A model generated the notes under the pieces. The model was given only the letters and a program-made list of their open reading frames with translations. It made no database searches and had not been told where the DNA came from. Shown here piece by piece: positions 25,216-36,749 of a stretch of 64,000 nucleotides of DNA. The stretch is from Margaritifera margaritifera. Lineage: Eukaryota > Mollusca > Bivalvia > Unionida > Margaritiferidae. The translations under genes were made by a program, and so were the position numbers. The stretch's first letter is position 1, and every line of letters starts with the position of its first letter. The DNA lies in assembly GCA_029931535.1 (NCBI GenBank), contig JAQPZY010000679.1:267874-331873 (forward strand). Reading direction: 5' to 3'.

Positions 25216-27328
25216 AACCATCATGGTTCATCGTCATTTAAGTTATTTATCAGGAGTTCAATGATGTGTCCAAAAATAAAATCAGAGATGCAACTGGACT
25301 GCATGGGTATTTCTAGATGTTGTATCAATCAAAAACAAATCAAGACATTTCTGCTCTTTAATTCAAATATCAGTCTGATCGGAACAAGTTATTCAATATG
25401 AATTCTGAAAAGAATATATGTCATCTAACTATTTAAAAAATGAATGACCCTAATTGACGTCAACATAGAGAATACTTTGCAAGAACAGAACAATATACAA
25501 GGTGAAAGAATTACGATACGAACAAATGCAAAACGTCGATATTAGTAAAATAACACAATGTCTCACCTGAGAACACTTATATAATGTATCTTTTATGATT
25601 TTCAAAGACCTAACACAAACTCTTAATATACTGTTCATAAAAGTTCAGGTACACTGGAATAAATTATAAAACAACATCGGTTAATAATTTAACGCTTTAC
25701 ATGCATAAAACTTAAAATTGCCGAAAGGTCAAGATCAATATTTTCTATATGCGTCTTATATTAAATATTAAAGTGAAGGTTTTTAATTATGAATCGTTCC
25801 TATCCTTAATTCAAAGAATGTTACAGAACTCACGTGTTGCTAAGTTACTGTTCCTACAACAGTTCTTAGCGCCAACTACCGGAAAGGTTATAACCCATAC
25901 ATCACTAAATACTGACGCAGACGAGACAGATACAGACAAATGCTGAGCAACAAATACTTGCCCGTTACTGTTTAATGTGGAAACATTCCTCCTGCATATG
26001 ATATATGTTGTTTTTTTACGGTACATAAAAAAAAAAAAAAAAAAAATGATGCGAATTGTAAGCTGAAAAATGCTCAGTGGTAGACATGATAAATAGTTAA
26101 GTGTCTTTGCATGTTTGTAAATTTAAAAAAAAACTCTCCGCCTTAACAAATGCTTGTAGTATAGGGTCCTTTAAAAAATGATTGTCCTCCCACGAGATCT
26201 CGATGGGGCGATTTGTTTTCCTGTAATGGTAACAGGCTCGTTATTTTTTTTTTTTTTTTTTTTTTTTTTGAAGTGTTATTATATTTTTTCACAGGGTTGA
26301 ATTAATGTTCCACAGGAGTATCGATTAATGTTGTCCCTAAAATATTGGTTAGTCTGTTCTCTTAATAGGTCTGCCGTTTTGACTTTTTTAATAGCGAAAT
26401 TTAATCCCATGAACAAAAGTCAAAGTAGTGTCTCTTCTTCACATGACTACATTATTTAAAGTAAACATACATGCTTAGACAGTGCAGGTTCCCCCGCCCT
26501 CTATTTAAATCTTCTTTATTAATTCTAGAAGTAGAAAATGGATAGCGATCAATTGATCGGATTTTAAAAGAAAATGCATGATACTTCACGCACAAAGACA
26601 TGTTATCTCCAGTTCAATAACAATATTTAAAATTATTTTCTGACATAGCTCTTAAAGTATTTGAAAGTGAATCAAATATATAAAAAGGAAGAAAAAAGAA
26701 ATAAATAAAATAAAGAATGCACTATTTTTAAATCAAGCAAACTACTCCATATAATTCGCTTACTTTCACTTTTAAAGGGACAGTTCCTTTGGAGCTGCAA
26801 TCTCATTCACCTTTTTTATTTTTATTTATATTTTTTTGTTTACGATGGAATCGTCATTCGCGGCGTCAGACTCTTTATATCTTATCCGATGATCGTTCTC
26901 CTCCATAGGGAAATATATAGTAACAGATAGTGCGTTGTAAATGTTTTGTGTTACTAAACTACACCGCAATATGCCAAGCCCGTATCCGAATAATACCTTG
27001 AAAAAAAAATTGCAGCAATTCAGTTTTTCTCAGTTACACATCGTCCTCCATTCCTTTTCCAGTTGGAAAAAAATTAAAGTAAATAAGCTTTTCTCAGGTA
27101 CCCATTGTTCCGCACATTTATCCAGTGGCCCTGATCTAAAATGAATCCCCTACGTCACCACCACCATCATTACAATAAATAAATCCAGTAAATGATGTGT
27201 GCGAGGTATGGGTTCTCTGTTTCAGAACTTATGTTTATGAACAAAGCCTCCTTAAACAACAGTAGTTCCGTGCACTGACTCCATTTAGCTACTGACAAGT
27301 GTGATAAGTGAGTTTTATTGTATAGTAC

Positions 27329-27484
27329 CTCTGTTGTTTTGACAGGTGTGATCCCCATCAGGCCCTGTGCTGCTGGATGGGGTTGGACCTTTATGCCACT
27401 CCCAGTCAAACACGTCTGTCTCATTTTCCTGTCTGTACCCGCAAATTCCTGAATCTTGGAACGTGCAGAATGTGTCTGTCTTGG
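27329..27484 (-). CDS. MAM-domain gene, first visible exon (N-terminal part of MAM domain)
   Basis: This internal exon of a minus-strand gene encodes the start of a MAM domain, an extracellular adhesion/protein-interaction module. Read on the minus strand, a pyrimidine-rich tract ending in CAG (27487-27485) precedes the exon, and GTACTA follows it at 27328. The 156 bp exon starts and ends in phase 1. Its product shows the MAM opening: FCTFQDSGICGY (the first two conserved cysteines), then FDWEWHKGP and GPDGDHT, ending in a split Gly codon completed by the next exon. There is an extra cysteine (HTCQNN) and an N-E-T glycosylation sequon. The phase-1 start means at least one more upstream exon exists; none was found in the window. 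The family assignment is established knowledge; the splice borders are read directly and untested by RNA. Confidence 0.88.
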
Positions 27485-29032
27485 CTGAAAAAAAAAGACA
27501 AATTGTCAGAGTCTCTTGAAATGTGGAGTCCAGACACGAGGAGTGTAAAAAGAGAAGCTAGATGTCCTCATGCATCTAAGGTTTTCATAGCAAGTGTAAG
27601 AACCACGTGACATCAGTGACAAATTCAAAGAATATCATGGGGCCTAGGAATTCTTACAATCCGAAGATAAATCGATTGTTTTATTCATATTGTTACTGTT
27701 TTTTCTTTACGCTATACGAGTAGATAAGTCATAGGTAAAATACATGTAAGTCAGCTCTCGACCTGTGAAAATGATAATAGCAAAACGGAAGCTAAACACT
27801 AAATGTACTACCGGTTGAGAGAATTTGTCTCTGTCATACTAATAAGAACCATCACAATAGTATGCATGTTTTGCTTCATATAGACTACACTGCTCTCCTA
27901 AATTCCTTCACACAGTGCTTTTGTTCAAATATTTTTAGGATAAAACTAAGTGTTTTGGAATGGAAATTAAGAGTAACAACGGAGCTATTCTCATAAATCA
28001 TAATACAGACTGTTTCGAATGTCAAGTTAAGCGAATAGAAACTAAACGGTGATAACTTTGCCTTCATTTGGTTCAGATAAAAAATAAAAATGTTCAGTGT
28101 TTATATGATTTAAATTTTTCACAAATATTGACCTTTTCCCTTGGCAGATTTTATCCTGAAACCGACAATAAGCTACATTTGTATCATGTTTTTGTTAAAG
28201 GCAAACCATGTCTTCTTTGATTCTCGTTTAAAGTGCAAAAGAAGATTCAAATTACTTATCATCTTATACTTTTGCAGACGGCAAAGTAATTGTATAATAT
28301 TCTCTTCCCGAGTATGTTTTTTGCTTATGTATTTATTTTAGGTTAACATTATCAAACCATAACATTTATCAAACTTATTCATTAGTCAAATACTCTAACC
28401 GACAAAATAAAGTAGAGCCTGCATATCTCACATTGTAAGAAAGCATATGATTGACATCGAAAACTGGGACATAATAAAGGAAAGAAAATTTCCGGTTAAA
28501 TATATATCATGATCATTATAGGCTGAGAATAAGAATATGTGGATCAGATTTAAAATAAATGCTACATACTTGCAATACTTGATTATGAAATAATGCTGAA
28601 TTCCCCATTCCATGGGCTGTTAAGTTGTGCAACAAACAACATACGAGTGTAACAACGGGTCATGTTAAACGCGATAACAAGGAAAAAAGCACACGCCACA
28701 ACTCTTGGCATGAGTTTGGTTTGAGGTTTTACTTCATATCAACACTTAAATGGTTATATCGTCCCGAGGCAAGTAGTGTAAAATGCCTTGCCCAAGAATA
28801 TAAAACGGTAGCCGATCAGGGCTGATCTCATGGTAGGAATAGAACCCGCACCCTTGTTGGAATAAGTCCAACACCTTATGTTCCACTCCACACTTTCGTA
28901 TTTTTCACAGCGAATTTCTGAACAAAAAGTGAATCCGGGCATTTGAACAATAGAAACATGAGTTATTTAATGTAGAATCCAGAAATGTTTATGTTTACGT
29001 GCATCAGTTTTATTTAAGACTTCAATATGTAC
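27485..29032. other. Upstream of the first visible MAM exon; no further exon recognised
   Basis: As the first visible exon starts in phase 1, earlier exons must exist. No MAM-like or other domain-like exon was recognised here on the minus strand; a SINE fragment (28755-28890) is the only identified item. Confidence 0.5.
28755..28890 (-). mobile_element. SINE fragment, minus orientation
   Basis: 'aaaatgccttgcccaagaat', 'cggtagccgatcagggctga' and 'gaatagaacccgcaccc' parallel 11100-11235. Read on the minus strand, 'gggttctattc' looks like a decayed B box. It lies upstream of the visible MAM exons. Confidence 0.5.
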
Positions 29033-29190
29033 CAGATGCTGCGGATATCTAGCTCAGTATCATTATCAGATGCTGCGGATATCTAGCTCAGTATCATTAC
29101 CAGATGCTGCGGATATCTAGCTCAGTATCATTACCAGATGCTGCGGATATCTAGCTCAGTATCATTACCACAAGGTTCGAGTTCGCCACT
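29033..29190 (+). repeat. tRNA-like head with A-box region repeated four times (34 bp x 4)
   Basis: Four near-identical 34 bp units start at 29033, 29067, 29101 and 29135, each with 'gcggatatctagctcagtat' (A-box-like 'tagctcagta'). Directly downstream at 29173-29185 is 'aggttcgagttcg', a good B box. The whole reads like the head of a tRNA-derived SINE whose 5' part has been tandemly amplified. No SINE body was recognised after it. Confidence 0.55.
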
Positions 29191-30213
29191 TATTCGCTTA
29201 GAGTGAATACCTTGTTTGAAATTGCAAAAGTGTGTATCAAATCTTTGACATGAAATTAAAAAGGTTAAGATGGTTAGATTTTCTTCACATTGTGGAAATG
29301 ATAAAAGCAAACTCAGGTTCCTAAATCCTCATATGAGTGTAGTTGATAGAAAATTCGTTTTTCAGAACAGGTGTGGGGACAAATACAGAATTTCGGCTGT
29401 TTTTGAAGCATTTGTGCTAGTTCACAGGCTGGATTTAAAAGGGTGCGGAATAATTCCGACTAAAAAAGACGATAAAACCATACGCTAAACAGAGAATTTG
29501 ATTTTGGATCGTAAGAAATGAAAAATGTCCCAGTACTGGACATTTTACAGCAATGATTGAACATCATGCATACCACATACTTGTGATGACGCGAGATCTT
29601 GTGAAAACTGTGGAGTATAACCTTAACTATTTAGTGAAGCCATCGCGTTTCCCTTCGCATATGCATGTGTTGGGGGAGCTGGATGGCTAGGGTATGCTCT
29701 CTGTCGAATAAATATTGCGTGCGTCTGACTTTTTTTGTTGGAAATGTATTACACTCGTTTACAAGAGCTGACCAACCAAAACTCGACCTTTTACCATCGG
29801 CATACCACATTATCGCAATCCGTGCGATTTCGTCTAATTTCCGTTAATTTTTTGCAAATTTTGTTTTTATTTCATGTACAAGCAGAATGCATTTTTCTTT
29901 TCATAGGTAAAATGTCTCACACACTTCAACGGAAGGAAGATATCTAATTTGGTACACGGTATCTCTGATTAATTGGTTGATGACATATGTAATAATATTC
30001 CAAAAGAATATATTAAAAAGGGAAATCGCATCGAAAGAATCTGCAATGTTTCTATGGTCATTATTAAATTAAATATGAAAGCAATTCAGGAAAAAAGTCC
30101 ACCATCAAAAAGCGCAAAATGTCTTCCAGCATTAAACATTAAACAATCAATATGCGCCAATATACGGTCATTACCTTTGGGAATATTGCTGGGGTCAGCG
30201 AAAAGAAAAAATG

Positions 30214-30278
<65 letters not shown>

Positions 30279-30423
30279 ATTGTACAGATGTAAGTTTGAT
30301 TCAGCATTTCAAGTGTCTCTTAGATCTCTCTCAGTAGCTTTTTGTTTCTTATGAATCTGTTTCTTTTAGTCAAATACAAATACTATTGCGCGAATCTATT
30401 TGGACGATGCAAGAAATGTGGTA
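29191..30423. other. No gene seen
   Basis: Open frames at 29270-29488 and 29665-29947 (plus strand) have no recognisable motif. The frames around 30086-30307 run into an (AT)n microsatellite. Confidence 0.5.
30218..30274. repeat. (AT)n microsatellite
   Basis: About 28 AT repeats. Confidence 0.95.
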
Positions 30424-30530
30424 CGATATCTTAGGAATACACACGCAGGGCGGTCTCTCGTAATTAGAAATGTGTGATAAAATATCTTTGGAATACACAC
30501 GCAGGGCGTTCTCTCTTAATTAGAAATTGC
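30424..30530. repeat. ~56 bp direct duplication
   Basis: 'ggaatacacacgcagggcgg' and 'ggaatacacacgcagggcgt' each precede 'tctctcgtaattagaaat' or a close variant. Confidence 0.8.
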
Positions 30531-30843
30531 TGAGATAATCGGATAAATAAAAACAAACCTTTTTTTCTCAGCTATACTACGAGACCTGTCAAAGCGTTCA
30601 AGGTTTTTAGCACGTGAAAAAAAAAAGCTGTAGATTATACACTCTGTTGTAATTTATTCTCAGAAGAGGAGGTCAAAAACCAAATTATCACCATAAGTTT
30701 TTAACCATTCATCTGCGTAACATGAAAGGTGAAAGAATAGAGAGACGCCTCCTATTTTTGAGTGGGTGAATGGAGTTGGAGAATAATGAAGATGTTGCAA
30801 TAACAGCAGTTTTGTAATGTTATATTACCCTCAGGGCCAAATT

Positions 30844-31003
<160 letters not shown>

Positions 31004-31139
31004 GTTAAAACAAATTTACTCAATGTCATAAAAATCACAACATTCATGACATACACTGCTATAGGCAATACGTTTGCTTTGAATGAAGACACGATTGCTG
31101 TGCCGTTCTAATGTAAGTAATCTAATAATACATTAATGC

Positions 31140-31140
<1 letters not shown>

Positions 31141-31170
<30 letters not shown>

Positions 31171-31259
31171 TGTATGTATGTATGTATGTATGTATGTATG
31201 TATGTATGTATGTATCTGTCTATCTATCTTCATCCTCGTGTTGTCACCATCACCATCAC

Positions 31260-31290
<31 letters not shown>

Positions 31291-31293
31291 GTC
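31141..31293. repeat. (TATG)n and (ATC)n microsatellites
   Basis: About 18 TATG repeats (31141-31215), a short CTAT stretch, then (CAC/CAT)n at 31246-31293. Confidence 0.95.
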
Positions 31294-31449
31294 GTTGTCA
31301 TCGTTTCTTCTTTTCTTCTTAATGATGACATTTGTCTTGACGCTACAAAGAGAGGATTTACTAATGTGTCCATGTACCCACTTTTGGATGTGGCATACAG
31401 TCAATTTCTATGGGGAAGAAAGAATTCAAAAATGCTGAGAGCACTCGTC

Positions 31450-32811
31450 TATCACCTGATATACAAATATGTGCAGTAATGTGTTTTCTGCAAGTGACAA
31501 CTTGCTAATAAGTATGCTCCCCTTTGACAGCAAAGACGCTCTGGCCACTGCCCTTCATCCCATCTCGAGCCAGTTTCGTTACATTTAAACATGCGTTCTG
31601 GTTTGTCTGCAGTATCCATACGATGGACAGAGTCTGCCTGTAGCTTTGAGTATTGGTCCACAATATGCTACTTTGCCATTATGTGTTGAGTTGTATCTCG
31701 TCTTAGCGGTTCCTTGTCTGAAATTTTTGGTTGGTGTGTACTGAAGCATCTGAACCACTAGTAACTTGGAGGGTCATTGTCTTGATTAAAGAAGATTTTT
31801 CTTCCAGATTTGTTAATTATGGAGAATTGAGACTGTAAAGCGACGAACTATTTCACGTGTCATGGGGAGACTTTGTCTTGACATATACTTAACATATTCA
31901 ACTAAATCCGCTTCTACTTCATGTGTGAGTTGTGAGGTTGGTCCTGATGGTTTCATATAGTCCCACATTTTAATATAATTATCAAGAATTTTACTTTAAG
32001 TATTGTGTTCTATAACAGCTTTCCTTATTGTCAGACTTTGAGCATTGTGTTCTATGACATGTTTCCTTATTGTCAGACTTTGACCACTGTGTTCTATAAC
32101 AGCTTTCCTTATTGTCAGGCTTTGGGCATTGTGTTTTATAACAGCTTTCCTTGTTGTCAGACTTTGGGCATTATGTTCAATAACAGCTTTCCTTATTGTC
32201 AGACTTTGAGCATTGTGTTCTATAACAGCTTTCCTTATCGTCAGACTTTGAGCATTGTGTTATATAACAGCTTTCCTTGTTGTCAGACTTTGAGCATTGT
32301 GTTCTATGACATCTTTCCTTATTGTCAGACTTTGGGCATTGTGTTCTATAACAGCTTTCCTTATTATCAGACTGTGGGCATTGTGTTCTATAACAGCTTT
32401 CCTTATTGTCAGACTTTGAGCATTGTGTTCTATGACATGTTTCCTTATTGTCAGACTTTGACCACTGTGTTCTATAACAGCTTTCCTTATTGTCAGACTT
32501 TGGGCATTGTGTTCAATAACAGCTTTCCTTATTGTCAGACTTTGGGCATTGTGTTCTATAACAGCTTTCCTTATTGTCAGACTTTGAGCATTGTGTTCTA
32601 TAACAGCTTTCCTTGTTGTCAGACTTTGAGCATTGTGTTCTATGACATTTTTCCTTATTGTCAGACTTTGGGCATTGTGTTCAATAACAGCTTTCCTTAT
32701 TATCAGACTGTGGGCATTGTGTTCTATAACAGCTTTCCTTATTGTCAGACTTTGAGTACTGTGCTCTATAACAGCTTTCCTTATTTTCAGACTTTTAGAC
32801 TTTACAGACAA
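31450..32811 (-). pseudogene. Pogo/jerky-type (Tigger-like) transposase remnant
   Basis: Read on the minus strand, the region follows the order of a pogo-superfamily transposase. It starts with a pipsqueak-type helix-turn-helix segment (SLTIRKAVIEHN), here repeated many times. Then, in the same frame after a stop, comes MWDYMKPSGP, LTHEVEADLVEYVKYMSRQ and LPMTREIVRRF. Degraded sequence resembling 'GRK..F..D..PS...WFRCF' follows, and then FKCNETGSRW at about 31560-31590, which corresponds to the DDE_1 'x-CDETG' motif with Asp replaced by Asn. The end has QRGAY and THYC where the family has '-RG-KH' and a '-HIT-' strand. Stops and frameshifts are present throughout, so it is dead. Family knowledge is established; the exact subfamily is inference. 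Confidence 0.72.
31998..32800 (-). repeat. 42 bp minisatellite encoding an iterated transposase helix, 19 copies
   Basis: Nineteen 42 bp units (14 codons). On the minus strand each encodes a version of IRKAVIEHNAQSLT, the helix-turn-helix segment of the adjoining transposase remnant. The unit length is a multiple of three, so the frame stays open except for one TAA near 32255-32260. The plus strand is open too (32005-32820), so openness is no evidence of function. Block duplications are visible: the 'gaccactgtg' variant recurs 9 units apart and the 'ttatcagactgtggg' variant 8 units apart. Confidence 0.9.
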
Positions 32812-32820
32812 AATGCCTAA

Positions 32821-33341
32821 AATAAAATAACGAGGTGGAGATTTTCAATGTGTCAAATTCATATTTTTAGGTCAAAACTCTAAAAATCCAAATATTCACA
32901 AACGACAGAATGACTGAGTACAAAAATCAGTGAGTGGGCAGACAAAGTTTGAATGTGGACAAGGTCAAAGACGGGTCACACAAATAATACAAGTTTATTG
33001 TATAATCTCGAATACACATTTTATATCACGGTGTGGTATTCGCCATTGCAAGGAATGTAACTCGTCGAAGAGTTCGATTGTGAGCAGAAGTCGCTGTGAA
33101 ATTCGTATGGTAACAAACTAGTCTGTATCCGGACTATTCCGAGTCACTCCTCCAAAAAAACATCTGATTTAATTTAATTTGTTTAACAAGAAACACTTTG
33201 AAGTAGGTTGGATTAGGACCTTTTAGACAACAACTGTCGTGTGATAGTTTCACAAGTTTACGCTCGCAAGGGACCTCTTCAGATTAATCATTCATGGGTA
33301 ATGTCAGCTTCGCTCGCAATCCTGGCATAATATTTCATTTG

Positions 33342-33375
<34 letters not shown>

Positions 33376-36300
33376 TATTTTCCATGACATTCCAGTCGTC
33401 GTCATTGAACTGAGCCATGGTCACGATGTGCCGAAAAGCAGAGGGGACTGACACATTCCAAGAGTATTCCCGTCAGAGTGGTACAGTCGTGCTCTGGTCG
33501 TAAATTTTTAAAAGGGACGAACATTTCGTTTATAAAACAGAGATGCTTGTTTTCCGCAGTTGCCACTATTTATCACGTATTTTTATTTTATTTTAATTTT
33601 TTTTTTTTTTTTTTTTGTGAATCTTTTTTTTAGAATTCAAGTAAGATTGTGAGCAATATCAGCCCTTGGTCATAATGGAGTGGTCATTTATATTGATCCA
33701 ATAACAAGGTGTCTGCATCTTTAGAGCTGTGAAAAATTACCTCTGCTTGCATGATCCTCTCGAAAACAGATTTTTTTTGTCTTCACTGCTCCAGGTAAAA
33801 TTGTGGAGAAAACTGGTCATACGGGAATGAAGGTTAGTCTTATCTAGTCGTTTTCAAACCCAACATAACTTTAAGGTCTATTGGTAATGCGAATAGACTT
33901 CGTAGGGTGAGTGGGTGTGGCATAGCCAAATATCACGTACAGTACCTAATAAGTGGAAAATTATAAATTATTGACTTAATAAACTGTCATTTAAATGTGC
34001 AGGTACAATCTGTTTTGCGGAAAAGGTATTTATAAGAGATAAAATAGGCAATTTGATATTGCGTAATAGTTCACGGAATTGAGATAGAATTGAGTTATTA
34101 CACTGTAATTATCGTGTTGCATAAAGACTAAGCAAGATGCAACGAACGTTACATTTTGCATACGCTTTGGGCCTTGCGTACACGGCATATGGCAGACTTC
34201 ACGATGCCGTGTAATAGGGGCTGCCATATTGGTCTTCTTCCAGTCAACCCAGTCCCATGACTGACAGTCATATTACACGCATATCTGTAACCCGATGGCT
34301 ATCAAACTTTCCACATAGAAAGTAATTTGTGGTCGGTACTGTTAATAGCAAAGAAAATACCTAAGCATTCCTGAAATACATACTATGAAATTACTTAATT
34401 GCTTGTTTACATTTCACCTCTTGTCCTCTCTTCTTTCATCGCATGTAGTTCTGTCAATATTAATCCGCCGAAGTTTATATTTTCTGGTATTATCAGTCCT
34501 TCGTTCTTAATACCCATGTAAAGATAATAAAAAGTACTTGACATTAGCTAATTATCCTAAATGAACCTTATATGTATGCATAAATGGGATATATATTGAT
34601 TTTGCTTGTAAGTATGAGAACTATTGTAATTGTTGTATGTGTTTCCGCTAGTGTGTGAGAAGGCACTTCCCGCAAGGCAAGAGTGTGGTTTAAAAATAAT
34701 AAAAGGACAAATTTGGTAAGAAAATTACGAATTGATCAGGTAAGATATATGAGCAGTTGCATACTTTAGAAGACGGTGCTTCGTTCAGTTTTGTTGGATG
34801 TTCCGATTGTCCCTAATTGTGAATGTTAGCGCAACCTACTTAGTGAAGGTGAATATGACATGTATACATATATACATCCTTGTGTTTTTCTACAGTGGAT
34901 TCTACGGTGTGTCGAATAGGCCACGAAGAGTTTACATTTATTCGTACCATTAACTATATACATATTAGTGGTGATTTAGTGACATTTATCGGTATTTGTT
35001 ATAAATAGTTATTGATCTTGTTTTGTGTGTGACATTTGAAGACTGGGTAAATTAGTTATTAGTCTCCTGTCATTTAAAAGTGAATTTTGTTTGGCTAAGT
35101 ACCAGAGTTACATTGGACACAACGGCCAGTATTATTTCTGTCTCAACATTTTTCTTTTAATGCTTTGTATATGCATATATGATAATAAGATTGCAATAGT
35201 TTCCAAATTATGAACTGGGCTATGTCCCAGGGAAGGGCTGAGATACACATAGACTGCAAGGGTCAATGTTAGTCACATGTTTAACCTGGTATTATCAGGG
35301 TCACTAACTGTATACATAGATTGAAAGTGTTCATCTAAATTATTTACATATTGTGCCTTAATGTGGAAGTTCCCGTAGGATAGGATTGAAGACAGTGCAC
35401 ATGTTTGTTGCACATTGTAATGTAATCAAGGTAACTGATGGCTTACTATCAACAATCATGAAGCTTCTTGTTCCTTACATATCGCTTCGTGTATTTATTA
35501 CACATCAGTAAATATGTTACACCTCCTCACAATCCAGGTTCCTTTTAGTTTCCCTAAGTGTTTCCGTGTCAGTTAACGTCCTTTAACATATATTCAGTGT
35601 GTTTTGGGGATGGGTTTCCACATACTTTCTTTCACGAAAGAAACATAAAGGGAAAATATCAGACCACACTCGTACATTTTGTACATTTTGCCTTGAACCC
35701 AATACAAGGATACCAAGAAAGTAGTTAGAGATTTAAACTCGACTCATTCATTAGTAAAGCATAGAAAACTAAATTACCGTTTGTGGTCCAGAAGATTTAA
35801 CCTGTTAGATAGATAAATAGATGTGATGATTGTACAGAAAGACATATAAGCAGAGAATATGACAATATTCCAGGATGTTAATTTTGGGAATCATCATAAT
35901 GTTTGGGAATGAAAATGGTGTCATTCTTATTATTACAAAAAGATATGTATAGCTGTGTCTTCATCATAAAATGTTGCTTATGGCCAGTACAGGCCTCCCC
36001 CTTTTTAGTCACTATTGTCAAGGAATTTCAGGATTGACAAAACTGCAATTTATTTGCAAACAGTATCTGCAGAAAAACAGCATATATTCAATTTCTCCCA
36101 GTTTTATAAACAAAAAATCCACTTCTCCTTGCCACTAAATGGATTATTTATAAGTGTCAGTGTCAGTGACATTTCTTTTTCAGTGCATACAGACTCCATA
36201 TTGCTGTACACTGCATCAAAGTCTGTGGACAGCAAGGTATGGATTTTTTTTAAATATTAAGTAATTTTTTTCACACTTATTGGCAAATGTTACAGGATAC

Positions 36301-36610
36301 TTATCTGAAGGAAACTAGACATCAGTAATACCATAATGTGTAGCCATTTCTTTACAATCAGAGTAACATCCCCCACCCACCTGTACTGAATTGTGCATTA
36401 CCAATAGCTCTTAACGTCAGCGAAATTCGCCTGGTGAAGTCTCACTTATCACAGCGACACGCATGTACATGAACACAACAATCTTTCCTCTATGAATGCA
36501 ATTGCTGCACGTGGTAATGATGACAGCCTTTATAGAATTTGCACTGAGTGTCCTTGAATTTAATTTCCCACAACTGTCAAATTGTCCCAATACAGATTTA
36601 AGGAAGGAAT
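32821..36610. other. No gene seen
   Basis: AT-rich, no domain-like frame. An inverted 'acacggcat / atgccgtgt' pair lies near 34180-34212. A T-run occurs at 33597-33616. Confidence 0.5.
33341..33376. repeat. Interrupted (GA)n microsatellite
   Basis: Two (GA)n runs separated by 'aa'. Confidence 0.9.
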
Positions 36611-36749
36611 ATACCGTATGTACTCGCGTTTAATGCAATACCAACTGCAAACTGCATAGACCCAGATCTGCTGTCGCATAATGCGACGGCAGATCAGGGT
36701 CTATGTTGTTTGCATTTGGACCCAAATTATACGCGAGTGTATACGGTAT
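36611..36749. mobile_element. Small hairpin MITE, TA target site
   Basis: The left end 'ccgtatgtactcgcgt' pairs with the right end 'acgcgagtgtatacgg', each bordered by TA, as in Tc1/mariner-type MITEs. Inside, 'tagacccagatctgctgtcg' faces 'cgacggcagatcagggtcta', so nearly the whole 139 bp folds into one hairpin. The core also occurs in decayed form at 21149-21270. Confidence 0.8.

Larger units (their letters stand above)
20384..27328 (-). other. Intron of the MAM gene (between first and second visible exons)
   Basis: About 6.9 kb between a GTACTA donor and a CTTTCAG acceptor with matching phase 1. It holds the decayed exon copy (20480-20561), decayed hairpin units (21149-21270), (CT)n and (AT)n microsatellites, a 31 bp minisatellite and a Penelope-like element fragment. 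Long poly(A) and poly(T) runs lie at 26029-26046 and 26247-26269. The stretch 25250-27320 shows nothing else recognisable. Confidence 0.75.

Noticed and set aside
32005..32820. 271-codon plus-strand open frame
   Set aside because: It is the antisense frame of the 42 bp minisatellite; the period is a multiple of three, so openness is automatic.
34030..34227. Cysteine-containing minus-strand frame considered as a further upstream MAM-gene exon
   Set aside because: No MAM or other extracellular-domain pattern and no suitable acceptor/donor pair in matching phase.
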